From NCBI GenBank assembly GCA_001898645.1, contig MKUQ01000060.1, positions 1 through 64,000 of the forward strand: a DNA stretch of 64,000 nt, given 5' to 3'. Both the position numbers and the translations under genes were made by a program. This stretch comes from Burkholderiales bacterium 70-64. Lineage in GTDB: Bacteria > Pseudomonadota > Gammaproteobacteria > Burkholderiales > Burkholderiaceae_E. The notes below the pieces were generated by a model. That model saw only the letters and a list, made by a program, of their open reading frames with translations. It was not told the origin of the DNA and ran no database searches. Below, piece after piece: positions 35,045 through 43,438 of this stretch (position 1 is its first letter; every line of letters begins with the position of its first letter).

Positions 35045-36667
35045 CTACAGGGCCTGGCGCCCGAGCGGCTCGGCGATGCAGCGCGTGACCACCGGCGGCT
35101 CGGGACCGAGATGGAAGGCGAGGCGGCGCGCGCGCAGGGTGACGTCGGAGGCGGTGACGCGGTCGAAGCGGCGCAGGTGCTCGACCCACGACTCGTCGAC
35201 GAAATACTCGAGGTAGCGCCCGGGATCGTTGGCGTCGCGAAACAGCTCCCACGACAGCGCCCCCTGGCGCAGGCGGCTGCGGCGGCTCTCCTGCATCACG
35301 CGCCGGAACTCCTCGGCGCGCGCCGGATCGATGCGGTACTCGATGGTCGTGAGCACCGGGCCGTCGTCCGGCCCGATCTGCGTGCCGGCCACCGGCGCCT
35401 TCCACGACTGCGACGGCGTGAGGTCTTCCTCGGGGCCGCCCTCGATCAGGTAGCGGCGGGTGAGCCAGGAAGCGGCGGTGCCGGCCAGTGCCGCCGCCAG
35501 GAAGCTGGTGCTCACATTGCTCACGGCGGCCACCTGGCCCCACACCGCGGCGCCCAGCCCGCTGCCGCCCATGAGCGCGACCTGGTAGGTCGACATGCCG
35601 CGCGCGCGCACCCAGTCGGGCAGCGCCAGCTGCGCGGCAATGGCGATCGAGTTGGCCACGGTCAGCCAGGCCGCGCCGCTGACCACCATCATCGGCACCG
35701 CCACGTAGAGGTTGGGCGCGTAGCCCACCGCGACCATCGCCACGGCTTGCACCCAGGAGCCCACGCGCACCAGGTCGTCGCGCGTCCAGCTCTGGCGCAG
35801 GTGCGGCAGCACGAAGGCCGAGAGGATCGCGCCGAAGCCGAGGGAGGCGAGCAGCAGCGTGAACGTCCCCGCCGAGCCGCCCGGCATGTCGCGCGCCACC
35901 AGGGGCAGCAGGGCGATCAGCGCCGTGGACTGGGCGAAGAAGATGGTCACGCGCAGCAGCACGGCGCGCATCCGGCTCGATTGCCGCACGTACTGCGCGC
36001 CGACGCGGATCGCCCCGAGGAAGCGCTCGCCGGGCAGCGCGCTCGGCTTCTGCCGGCTCTTCCAGCGCAGGATGAGGAAGCCGGCGATCACCGAGAGCAC
36101 CGCGTTGAGCACGAACACGTACTCGGTGCCGATGCCGGCGATCAGCGCGCCGGCCACCACCGGCCCGATGATGCGCGAGGCGTTGGTGGCCACGCCGTTG
36201 AGCGCCAGCGCCGCCGGCAGCTGGGCGCGCGAGACCAGCTCGGGCACGATGGCCGAATAGACCGGCCAGCGCATCGCCAGCCCGATGCCGTTGAGGAAGG
36301 TGAGCAGCAGCAGCAGGGTGGGGTTGATCGCGTCGGAGATGATCGCCAGCGACAGGATCGACGCCGTGCCGGCCACCCAGAACTGCGTGGCCACGAAGTA
36401 GCGGCGGCGATCGAGGATGTCGGCCAGCGCGCCGCTGGGCAGCCCGAGCAGGAACACCGGCATGGTGGAGGCGGTCTGCACCAGCGCCACCATCACCGGC
36501 GAAGCGACGAGCGTGGTCATCAGCCAGGCGGCCGCCACGTCGTTCATCCACATGCAGGTGTTGGCGGCGATCCAGACCACCCACAGCATCCGGAACACCG
36601 GGTCCGCCAGCGGTGCCCAGGCAGCGGTCGACTCGGCCGCTGCCTCCTCGGGCGGCGTCTCGCCCAT
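35045..36667 (-). CDS. MFS exporter of the enterobactin-exporter-like (MFS_3) family
   Basis: A 540-residue protein: an MFS transporter (about residues 20-420, 10-12 helices; DPVFRMLWVVWIAANTCMWMNDVAAAWLM at the start in part, and LLGLPSGALADILDRRRY) followed by a soluble domain of about 110 residues. The latter (VLTTIEYRIDPARAEEFRRVM, then GALSWELFRDANDPGRYLEYF) resembles antibiotic-biosynthesis-monooxygenase-like domains. This fused architecture is known in the MFS_3 family. The ATG at 36667 is used. It follows thiG by 21 bases and may share the thi transcript, raising the possibility of a thiamine-related substrate. Confidence 0.85.
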   Translation of the reverse strand: MGETPPEEAAAESTAAWAPLADPVFRMLWVVWIAANTCMWMNDVAAAWLMTTLVASPVMVALVQTASTMPVFLLGLPSGALADILDRRRYFVATQFWVAGTASILSLAIISDAINPTLLLLLTFLNGIGLAMRWPVYSAIVPELVSRAQLPAALALNGVATNASRIIGPVVAGALIAGIGTEYVFVLNAVLSVIAGFLILRWKSRQKPSALPGERFLGAIRVGAQYVRQSSRMRAVLLRVTIFFAQSTALIALLPLVARDMPGGSAGTFTLLLASLGFGAILSAFVLPHLRQSWTRDDLVRVGSWVQAVAMVAVGYAPNLYVAVPMMVVSGAAWLTVANSIAIAAQLALPDWVRARGMSTYQVALMGGSGLGAAVWGQVAAVSNVSTSFLAAALAGTAASWLTRRYLIEGGPEEDLTPSQSWKAPVAGTQIGPDDGPVLTTIEYRIDPARAEEFRRVMQESRRSRLRQGALSWELFRDANDPGRYLEYFVDESWVEHLRRFDRVTASDVTLRARRLAFHLGPEPPVVTRCIAEPLGRQAL

Positions 36668-36688
36668 CAACTCACTGGTTTCCCTGTT

Positions 36689-37474
36689 TCACTGGACCAG
36701 GAACGGCCGGCCGGTGACCGGGGTGCTCGGCACGGCCATCTCCTGGCGGGCCATCACGCCGGCTTCCCAGCCGAGGCGGCCGGCCTCGACCGCGCGCGCG
36801 AAGGCGGCGGCCATGCGCACCGGATCGCGCGCCTGGGCCACTGCGGAATTGATCAGGACGGCGTCGAAGCCCAGCTCCATGGCGAGCGCTGCGTGCGAGG
36901 GTGCGCCGATGCCCGCGTCGACCACCAGCGGCACCTCGGGCAGGCGCTCGCGCAGCGTGCGCAGCGCCGAGGGGTTGAGCAGCCCCTGGCCCGAGCCGAT
37001 CGGCGCGCCCCACGGCATCAGCACGCGGCAGCCCACGTCGAGCAGGCGCTGGCAGGCGATGAGGTCGTCGGTGCAGTAGGGGAAGACCTCGAAGCCGTCC
37101 TTCACCAGCTCCTCGGCGGCGGTCACCAGCTCCCACGACTCCGGCTGCAGCGTATGCTCGTCGCCGATCACCTCGAGCTTGATCCACGGCGTGCCGTACA
37201 GCTCGCGCGCCATCCTGGACAGCGTCACCGCCTCGCGCGCAGTGCGGCAGCCGGCGGTGTTGGGCAGCAGGCGCGCGCCGCTCGCGCGCACCATCTCCAC
37301 GAAGCCGTTGTCCGACCCCGCGGCGAGCATGCGCTTGACGCCCACGGTGACCACCTGCGCGCCCGAGGCCGCGATCGCGTCGCGCAGCACCTGCGGCGAC
37401 GGGTAGCGCGCCGAGCCGATCATGAAGCGGCTCTCGAGCTGCGTGCCGTATACGGTGAAGGGTCCTGCGGGCAT
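36689..37474 (-). CDS. thiG: Thiazole synthase ThiG
   Basis: A 261-residue ThiG, which makes the thiazole phosphate moiety of thiamine from deoxyxylulose 5-phosphate, dehydroglycine and ThiS-thiocarboxylate. The Schiff-base lysine is in [12 protein letters not shown], and the phosphate-binding segments [12 protein letters not shown] and [13 protein letters not shown] are present. It follows thiS by 3 bases. The glycine-derived imine comes from ThiO, which is encoded in the same operon, so the pathway here is the aerobic (oxidase) version. Confidence 0.96.
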   Translation of the reverse strand: MPAGPFTVYGTQLESRFMIGSARYPSPQVLRDAIAASGAQVVTVGVKRMLAAGSDNGFVEMVRASGARLLPNTAGCRTAREAVTLSRMARELYGTPWIKLEVIGDEHTLQPESWELVTAAEELVKDGFEVFPYCTDDLIACQRLLDVGCRVLMPWGAPIGSGQGLLNPSALRTLRERLPEVPLVVDAGIGAPSHAALAMELGFDAVLINSAVAQARDPVRMAAAFARAVEAGRLGWEAGVMARQEMAVPSTPVTGRPFLVQ

Positions 37475-37477
37475 GGT

Positions 37478-37717
37478 TCAACCTCCGACGATGGCCTGGA
37501 ACGTGGTGATGGAATCGTTGGTGCGCAGCACCGTGGCCGCGCGCGCCGTACGCGGCACGAACTCGGCGTTGACGGCGGTGGCGACCGACTTGGGATCGAT
37601 GCCGCGCTGCGCGAGCACGTCGGCCAGCGTGGTGCCGGCGCGCACCTGCAGCGCCTCGCCGTTCAGCGTCACGGTCACGGTCACGGCCGGCGGCGAAGTC
37701 AATGCACGGGCAGGCAT
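37478..37717 (-). CDS. thiS: Sulfur carrier protein ThiS
   Basis: A 79-residue ubiquitin-like sulfur carrier ending in the required Gly-Gly (FQAIVGG). The core begins VTVTLNGEALQVRAGTTLADVLAQ; about 15 extra N-terminal residues precede it, so a downstream start cannot be excluded. The ATG at 37717 lies inside the end of thiO (19-base overlap). It carries the thiocarboxylate used by ThiG. Confidence 0.93.
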   Translation of the reverse strand: MPARALTSPPAVTVTVTLNGEALQVRAGTTLADVLAQRGIDPKSVATAVNAEFVPRTARAATVLRTNDSITTFQAIVGG

Positions 37718-38937
37718 GATGCGATCAGGTCCTCGACGAGGGCGGGCGCGAGCAGCCAGCCGTGGCGGAACAGGCCGTTGATGCGCGCGAGCCCGGGCTC
37801 GTGCTGCGTCAGCGGCTGGTTGTCGGGCAGCGCCGGGCGCAGGTTGGTCTCCAGGTGGACGATGCGCGCCTCGGCCAGCTCGGGAACCGCGCTGTGCGCG
37901 GCGGCCATCAGCTCGAGCGCGGTGCGCAGGCTCACCGGCGAGCGATCCTCGCTCTCGATCTCGCTCGCGCCCACCACCACCAGGTCGCCGGGGCGCGGCA
38001 CGAGGTATACGCGATGCCGCGGATGCAGCAGCCGCAGCGGCCGCGCCAGCGGCACGCCCGGCGCGTGCAGCCAGATCACCTCGCCGCGCACCCCGCGTAC
38101 CGGCAGCTCGGGGCGCGCGCCCAGCCCGCGCACGTCGATCGCCAGGTCGAAGCGGTGCCTGGCGCCGTCCATGGTCTCGATGCATCCCGGCGAGACGCTG
38201 CGCGCGCGCTGCCTCCAGTGCCAGTGCACGCCGGGCGCATCGTGCGCCAGCGCGGCCAGCAGCGGCGCGGGCAGCACCTGCGCCTCGCCCGGCAGCAGCC
38301 ATGCGTGCATGCCGGGCGCCACGGCCGGCTCGAGCGCGGACAGCGCGGCGCGATCGAGCGGCTGCGGCGCGGGCATGCCCGCATGCAGGGCCGGCGCCTG
38401 CTCGAGGCGCGCGAGCACGCGCTGCGCCGCGCCCAGGTCACCGGGATGGGCCACCATCAGGCTGCCGCGCTGGCAGAACAGGGGCTCGGGCTCGTCGGCT
38501 GCGGCAGGGTCGGCCGCGCCGGAGATGGTCGAGGCGGAATCGGTCGAGGGGGAGTCGGTCGCGGCTGCAGCGGCGGCCGAAGCGCAGGTACCGCCCGCGG
38601 CGTCCGTTCGGCCGGCGAGCGCCGCGGTGATGCCGCGCCACGATTCGATCGAGCGCAGTCCCAGTACGGCGACCTCGATGCCGCCGCTCTCGAATTCGGC
38701 CAGCGGGCTGAGCATGCCGGCAGCCGTGAAGCCCGCGGCGCCGCGCCCGTCGTGCGCCGGCTGCGGGCCCGTGGCCGGATCGAATACCTCCACGCGGCAG
38801 CCGCGGTGCGCCAGCTGCCACGCCAGCAGCCGCCCGAGCACGCCGGCGCCGGCGATGCCGACGTGCACGGCCGATGCGCGCGGGCGCGCATCCTGTCGCG
38901 CCGTCGGCGCAGCATGCAGGGAATCGGGTGCGTTCAT
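37699..38937 (-). CDS. thiO: Glycine oxidase ThiO with low-complexity insert
   Basis: A 412-residue FAD-dependent glycine oxidase. The FAD fingerprint is VGIAGAGVLGRLLAWQLAHRG near residue 25. AGMLSPLAEFE and the C-terminal NGLFRHGWLLAPAL are typical ThiO segments. It oxidises glycine to iminoglycine for ThiG. An insert of about 35 residues rich in Ala, Ser, Asp and Thr (about 112-147) interrupts the usual fold and explains the greater length than ordinary ThiO (about 365). It is first in the riboswitch-controlled operon. Confidence 0.92.
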   Translation of the reverse strand: MNAPDSLHAAPTARQDARPRASAVHVGIAGAGVLGRLLAWQLAHRGCRVEVFDPATGPQPAHDGRGAAGFTAAGMLSPLAEFESGGIEVAVLGLRSIESWRGITAALAGRTDAAGGTCASAAAAAATDSPSTDSASTISGAADPAAADEPEPLFCQRGSLMVAHPGDLGAAQRVLARLEQAPALHAGMPAPQPLDRAALSALEPAVAPGMHAWLLPGEAQVLPAPLLAALAHDAPGVHWHWRQRARSVSPGCIETMDGARHRFDLAIDVRGLGARPELPVRGVRGEVIWLHAPGVPLARPLRLLHPRHRVYLVPRPGDLVVVGASEIESEDRSPVSLRTALELMAAAHSAVPELAEARIVHLETNLRPALPDNQPLTQHEPGLARINGLFRHGWLLAPALVEDLIASCLPVH

Positions 38938-39057
38938 CGGGTCTCCGGCACGTACATCGCATGTGCTCCGGAGATCGCCGCGACGCCTGGAAGACCGCCG
39001 CAGGGCCCGATTCCGACACCGGCAAGGCCGGGCGGTGCGGGCCGGGGCGACGGATCG

Positions 39058-39142
39058 CTCTTCTTTCGCCGGTCCTAACCGGATCAAGTTCTCGGGTTCA
39101 GGCCTGGGCCCGTCTCAGCGTGCTGCGCACCCCGGAGCAGAT
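39058..39142 (-). ncRNA. TPP riboswitch (THI element)
   Basis: On the minus strand the leader of thiO contains the conserved blocks in order: CCGGGGTGC, CTGAGA, CCTGAACC, CTTGATCCGG and ACCGGCGAAAGAAG. These are the hallmark helices and TPP pocket of the THI-box aptamer. It ends about 120 bases before the thiO ATG, leaving room for an expression platform. TPP should reduce expression of thiO-thiS-thiG and possibly the MFS gene. Confidence 0.96.
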
Positions 39143-39146
39143 CGCC

Positions 39147-39175
39147 AGTCTAAGCGCGGCGGCAGGGGGAGGCAA
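39147..39175 (-). promoter_or_regulatory. Promoter of the thi operon
   Basis: TTGCCT (39175-39170) and TAGACT (39152-39147) on the minus strand are separated by 17 bases. The predicted start, near 39140, coincides with the first helix of the riboswitch. Confidence 0.55.
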
Positions 39176-39211
39176 GCGAAGGGCCGCGCGAAGGGCCGCG
39201 CGAAGGACCGC
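39176..39211. repeat. Three tandem 12-bp repeats upstream of the thi promoter
   Basis: GCGAAGGGCCGC occurs twice exactly, followed by GCGAAGGACCGC with one change. The array abuts the -35 hexamer of the thi promoter. It may be a protein-binding array or a simple slippage product. Confidence 0.75.
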
Positions 39212-39261
39212 TGCAGGGGCCGCCAGCGACGGGCCGCCGGCGAAGTGCAGCCGGCGCCGGC

Positions 39262-40155
39262 TCAGGGCGTGCGCGCCAGCTGCCGGTACACCTCCTCGGC
39301 CAGCGCCAGCAGCGTGGCGCGATCGGTCTGCGCCGACAGCGCATAGCCGAAGCGGCCGTCGACCCAGTAGAAGGCGGAGAGCCCGCCTTCGCGGTCGAAG
39401 CGGAAGGCCGTGTCTGCGGCCGTCGGGCCGGCGTCGGCCACGTAGAGCGTCAGCCGCGCGCCCCCGGCGTCCTGGTACATGAACTGCGCGCGTGCGCCCT
39501 CGGTGCCCGGCAGCAGCCGGCCGCCGACCAGCGACCAGCCGGCCGCCTCCAGCGAGGGCACGGTCAACGGCGCGCCGAGCCGCTTCGAGAGCCACTGCAC
39601 CAGGTGCTCGTGCTGCGCGGCCGCGACCTCGACCGGATGACGCACCTCGGGTGCGTAGACGACGTGCGCGGCCAGCGCATCGCGCACGAAGGCCGGTGGC
39701 GCGGCCGCCACGCGCTGCACGGGCGGCGCGAAGCGCACGTGCGATACCCAGCCGAGCGACCAGGACAGCGCTGCCAGCGCCGCCGCGGCGAGCCACAGCT
39801 GCGCGCCGCCCGTGCGCCATGCGCGTGCCCCGTGCGCCGCTGCAGCGACCGGCCGTGCCGCGCCGTACGCCGCAGGATCGGCCGACCGTGCTGCGCCGCG
39901 CTCCCCCGCTGCGCCGTCGGGTGCAGGGCTGCCCGGGGCGGCGCTCCCCGAGGCGGCCTCGAGCAGGCGCGGCAGTATCGCGTCGTCGAGCATCGTGCGG
40001 CCGAGCTCGCGCAGCGCCTCGTCGTGGCGTCGCCAGGCGTGTGCCTCGGCGCGCAGCGCCGCGTCGGCCTCGAGCCGGCGCTCGAAGCGGCGCAGCCGCT
40101 CGCCTTCGAGGCGGCCGTCGACCCACGCGTGCAATTCGTCCCGATCGGATGCCAT
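39262..40155 (-). CDS. Membrane anti-sigma factor
   Basis: A 297-residue anti-sigma protein. The N-terminal cytoplasmic helix region (DELHAWVDGRLEGERLRRFERRL) is the anti-sigma domain, a single membrane span lies at about residues 115-140 (LWLAAAALAALSWSLGWVSHV), and a periplasmic domain ending in a cluster of hydrophobics follows. The region around 68-110 is low-complexity. It starts 18 bases after the ECF sigma gene and should bind that sigma factor until a periplasmic signal arrives. A zinc HxxxCxxC motif is absent, so it is not the ZAS type. Confidence 0.87.
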   Translation of the reverse strand: MASDRDELHAWVDGRLEGERLRRFERRLEADAALRAEAHAWRRHDEALRELGRTMLDDAILPRLLEAASGSAAPGSPAPDGAAGERGAARSADPAAYGAARPVAAAAHGARAWRTGGAQLWLAAAALAALSWSLGWVSHVRFAPPVQRVAAAPPAFVRDALAAHVVYAPEVRHPVEVAAAQHEHLVQWLSKRLGAPLTVPSLEAAGWSLVGGRLLPGTEGARAQFMYQDAGGARLTLYVADAGPTAADTAFRFDREGGLSAFYWVDGRFGYALSAQTDRATLLALAEEVYRQLARTP

Positions 40156-40173
40156 CGTGTCAGTGCTTCCCTC

Positions 40174-40692
40174 TCACTTCAGGACCCGCAGCCTGGGGCC
40201 GGAACGCGGCGCATGCCCGGCGGCGGGCTCGAGCAGCGCGTGCAGGCCCGCGCGGGCGCGCGACAGGCGTGACATCACCGTGCCGACCGGCACGCCGACC
40301 ACGGTGGCCACCTGCTCGTAGGACAGGTCCTCGAAGGCCACCAGCAGCAGCACCTGCCGCTGCGCTTCGGGCAGGGCGCGCAGCGCGTTCGCCAGGTCGA
40401 GCGCCGCTTCCCATCCGGAGGTGGGATCGGCGCCCGCCTCGACGTCGCCCTCGGCAGCCTGCTCAAAGCGGTGCCGCGGCCGCCGTCCGTCGCTGACGAA
40501 CAGGTTGTGCATGATGGTGAACAGCCAGGCGCGCAGGTCCGAGCCCGCTCGCCATTGCGCCAGCCGTGCGCAGGCGCGCTCGAGCGTGTCCTGCACCAGG
40601 TCGTCGGCGGCGGCCGCGTCGGCGCACAGGAAGCGCGCGTAGCGGCGCAGCCGCGGAATCAGTGCGATCAGCGCTTCATGGGCGGGCGACAC
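40174..40692 (-). CDS. ECF-type RNA polymerase sigma factor
   Basis: A sigma-70-family ECF factor of about 172 residues. Region 2 shows RRYARFLCADAAAADDLVQDTLERA and WLFTIMHNLFVSD; region 4 shows LPEAQRQVLLLVAFEDLSYEQVATVVGVPVGTVMSRLSRAR. The likely start is GTG at 40692, giving MSPAHEALIALIPRLRRYAR; a GTG at 40746 is also open and would overlap the lipoprotein gene more. It forms a unit with the following anti-sigma gene and the preceding lipoprotein. Confidence 0.9.
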   Translation of the reverse strand: MSPAHEALIALIPRLRRYARFLCADAAAADDLVQDTLERACARLAQWRAGSDLRAWLFTIMHNLFVSDGRRPRHRFEQAAEGDVEAGADPTSGWEAALDLANALRALPEAQRQVLLLVAFEDLSYEQVATVVGVPVGTVMSRLSRARAGLHALLEPAAGHAPRSGPRLRVLK

Positions 40693-41065
40693 GCCATGCA
40701 CCGTCGAGGAAACCGTCGCCGGTGCGATCACCGGCCTTCTGGTCACGCACGAAATAGTAGAGCGGCTTGCCCTTGTAGGCCCACTGCCGGCGCCCGTCGT
40801 CGCGGGTCACGACCGACCAGTCGCCCGAGGCGCGCGCGTCGTCCGCCACGTAGAACGGCGGCCAGTTGGTCGCGCATTGCCCGTTGCACGCGCTGCGCCC
40901 GGCATCGGCCGGATCGCGCGCGAAGGTGTACAGCGTCATGCCGCGGGCACCGGTGAGCGTGCCGTCGGCTACCGTCGCCGGGCTGCCGCCGCCGTATATC
41001 GTCCCCATCCCGCTGCATGCCGCCAGCAGCACGGCCGCCGCCGCCGCCATCATCGACCTGATCAT
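40676..41065 (-). CDS. Lipoprotein of the Yx(F/W/Y)xxD family
   Basis: A 129-residue lipoprotein. The signal peptide ends with the lipobox LLAAC (Cys17). Two copies of the family motif are visible: LYTFARDPADAGRSACNGQC with TNWPPF, and WAYKGKPLYYFVRDQKAGD. These secreted-repeat lipoproteins often stand beside ECF sigma/anti-sigma pairs; their activity is not known. The ATG at 41065 has GGGAGAA upstream. The end overlaps the sigma gene, so it is likely part of the same operon and possibly its signal sensor or target. Confidence 0.9.
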   Translation of the reverse strand: MIRSMMAAAAAVLLAACSGMGTIYGGGSPATVADGTLTGARGMTLYTFARDPADAGRSACNGQCATNWPPFYVADDARASGDWSVVTRDDGRRQWAYKGKPLYYFVRDQKAGDRTGDGFLDGAWRVARP

Positions 41066-41154
41066 GATCGTTCTCCCGGTGGACAGGCCGGTCCCGCGCC
41101 GGCCATGCACGGTGAACGCGCCGGGGGGCGCCGGTATTCCATCGGCAGCGCGGC

Positions 41155-43404
41155 TCAGGCGAGCCCGGCCTCGGCGAGGCCTTCGCCCGGCGCCGTGGCC
41201 GGACTCGTGCGTCCGGCCGCGAGCACCCGCGCGATGCGCTCGGCCAGCGGCTCGGCGGCGAGCGCATCGAGCATGAACGGCAGCTTGCGCCGCCAGTTGG
41301 GCGCGGCATCGGGCGTGCCGGGAACGTTACTCTGCTCGACGAGGGCGAACCAGTCTTCGGGCTGCACCATCATCAGCCTGGCGGGCGTGGCGGCGAGGAA
41401 GGCGTGCACGGCATCCACCAGATCGGACGTGAGCGGGCCGCGGGCGATCCCCGCCGGGTCCGCGCCGGGCGCGAGCCTGCCGTCGCTCGCCAGCGCCTCG
41501 AGCAGGCGCACGCGGTCGTGCTCGCGCCCGGCGAGCTGCGCCCGGTACGCTCCCTCGTCGGGGAACAGGCCCGCCTGCCGGCGCGACTGCAGGTCGCGGC
41601 CGATCCACCACCCGGCGAGCGTGGGCAGGTCGTGCGTGCCCACCGATACCAGCGCGTCGCGTGGATAGTCCGCCGGCGCCCGGAAGGCGCCCGCCGCGTC
41701 GCGCTCGAAGTAGAGCAGGCGGTACGACAGCGCCCCGGCGCGCGCCAGCGCCTCGCGCACGGCATCGGGCACGGTGCCGAGATCCTCGCCGATCACCAGG
41801 CAGCGCTGGCGATGGCTCTCGAGCGTCACGACGGCGAGCAGCTCGTCCAGCGGATAGCGCACGTAGGCGCCGTCGCGCGCGTCGCCCCCGGGCGGCACCC
41901 AGAAGAGCCGCATCAGCTCCATCACGTGGTCGATGCGCAGCGCGCCCGCCTCGCGCATGCCGGCGCGCAGCGCCAGCGCGAACGGTTCATGGCCGTGCGC
42001 GCGCAGGACCTCGGGAACGGGTGGCGGCAGCCCCCAGTCCTGGCCGCGCAGGTTGAAGTCGTCGGGCGGCGCGCCGACGCTCGCCGAGGCGGCCAGGCAG
42101 GCGCGGAACGACCAGCCGTCGGAGCCGGCGCGATCGGCCGCCACCGCCAGGTCGAGGTACAGCCCGATCGCCATGCCGTGCCCGCGGCAGCGCGCGGCGC
42201 CGCGCGCGAGCTGGTCCCAGGCCAGCCACTGGAGATACTCGTAGTACTCGATGTGCTCGAGCGCCTGCACGGCGTAGCTCGCCACCGCGGCGCCGTCCGG
42301 ATCGTGGAATTCCGCCGGCCACGCCGGCCAGCCGTCGATCGAGGGATTTTCGGCGTGGAAGCGGGCCTGCAGCGCCTCGAACAGCGCATGGCGGCGCAGC
42401 GCGGCGCCGGCCTCGGTCTGGAAGGCACGGAACGCCGCCGCGCGCGGGGTGGCGCCGGCCAGGTGCAGGCGGCGGAAATGGTCGTAGAGCTGGCGCAGCA
42501 CCTCGTGCTTGGCCGCCGATACGCCGCGGAAGTCGACCAGCTCGGAATCGCGCAGCGCCTGCAGCCGGGCGGTGAAGCCGGCCGAGCGCACGCGCGCGCG
42601 CACCGCCTCGGCCTCGGCCAGGTCGTCGAGCGATTCCACGTCGATGGACAGTGGATCGAGCCACAGGCGCGAGGAGGGCGCGTAGGGGCTGGCGCGCTCC
42701 GGGTCGTGGGTGAAGCGCGCGTGCAGCGGGTTCAGGCCGACGGCGGCGGCGCCGTGCGCGGCCGCGATGTCGACCAGGGCGAGCAGGTCGCCGAAGTCGC
42801 CCACGCCCCAGTTGCGCGGCGAGCGCAGGCCGTAGAGCTGCACGCTCCAGCCCCACAGCCGCGCGCCTTCCTCGAACGCCGCGGGCTGCCAGCAGCGCGG
42901 CGGCGCGGCGATGATCAGCACCTCGGCCTCGATGCCTCCGGCGCGTAGCGCCAGGCGGTGGTAGCCGGCGGCGAGCGGCGCCTCCAGGGCGAGTGAACGC
43001 GCCTCGTACGGCTCGCCGTCGACCTCCGTGCATTCGAGCAGCTCGAGCGTGTCGAGCTCGGCCTCGCCGCTGCGTGCCTCGCCCGTCTCGCTGGCCAGAT
43101 GCCATGCCAGCCGCTCGCGCGGGCCCGGCCGCGGCAGGCGCAGGCGCAGGGCGAAGCCGGGCGCCGGTGCGGCGAGCGCGAGCACCGGTTCGGCAAGCCG
43201 CCGCCAGTGACGCGCGTGCGCCTGGTCCAGTCCGCGCGCGAGTTCTTCGTTGCTCGCGGCGGCCACTCCCATGTCGTGCAGCAGCGCGCGCAGGCTGGCG
43301 TCGGGGACTTCGTGACGCGTGCCCCAGATGTCGTGGAATGCGGCCTCGATGCCGAATGCGCCGGCCAGCCATTCGAGCCGCTGCCGCGACGACGCTTCGT
43401 TCAT
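41155..43404 (-). CDS. malQ: 4-alpha-glucanotransferase (amylomaltase)
   Basis: A 749-residue GH77 amylomaltase with a long N-terminal region (about 170 residues) before the catalytic barrel. Barrel motifs are WGVGDFGDLLALVDIA, the nucleophile Asp in LRIDHVMELMRLFW, the acid/base Glu in VIGEDLGTV and the stabilising Asp in GTHDLPTLAGWW. It transfers 4-alpha-glucan chains between acceptors, trimming or recycling malto-oligosaccharides from the glycogen-like polymer made by the upstream Glg/Tre genes. It is last in this gene row, after the small membrane protein. Confidence 0.95.
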   Translation of the reverse strand: MNEASSRQRLEWLAGAFGIEAAFHDIWGTRHEVPDASLRALLHDMGVAAASNEELARGLDQAHARHWRRLAEPVLALAAPAPGFALRLRLPRPGPRERLAWHLASETGEARSGEAELDTLELLECTEVDGEPYEARSLALEAPLAAGYHRLALRAGGIEAEVLIIAAPPRCWQPAAFEEGARLWGWSVQLYGLRSPRNWGVGDFGDLLALVDIAAAHGAAAVGLNPLHARFTHDPERASPYAPSSRLWLDPLSIDVESLDDLAEAEAVRARVRSAGFTARLQALRDSELVDFRGVSAAKHEVLRQLYDHFRRLHLAGATPRAAAFRAFQTEAGAALRRHALFEALQARFHAENPSIDGWPAWPAEFHDPDGAAVASYAVQALEHIEYYEYLQWLAWDQLARGAARCRGHGMAIGLYLDLAVAADRAGSDGWSFRACLAASASVGAPPDDFNLRGQDWGLPPPVPEVLRAHGHEPFALALRAGMREAGALRIDHVMELMRLFWVPPGGDARDGAYVRYPLDELLAVVTLESHRQRCLVIGEDLGTVPDAVREALARAGALSYRLLYFERDAAGAFRAPADYPRDALVSVGTHDLPTLAGWWIGRDLQSRRQAGLFPDEGAYRAQLAGREHDRVRLLEALASDGRLAPGADPAGIARGPLTSDLVDAVHAFLAATPARLMMVQPEDWFALVEQSNVPGTPDAAPNWRRKLPFMLDALAAEPLAERIARVLAAGRTSPATAPGEGLAEAGLA

Positions 43405-43438
43405 CGCCTTCCCCTGCGCATGCGCCGGCCGGCGCGCT

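Noticed and set aside
39176-39211. Tandem repeats as a CRISPR array
   Set aside because: The repeats are 12 bases with no spacers and only three copies, and there are no cas genes.
34751-39346. A 1531-residue open frame on the + strand
   Set aside because: It runs antisense through the MFS, thiG, thiS and thiO genes and the riboswitch. Its composition is that of a GC-rich shadow frame.
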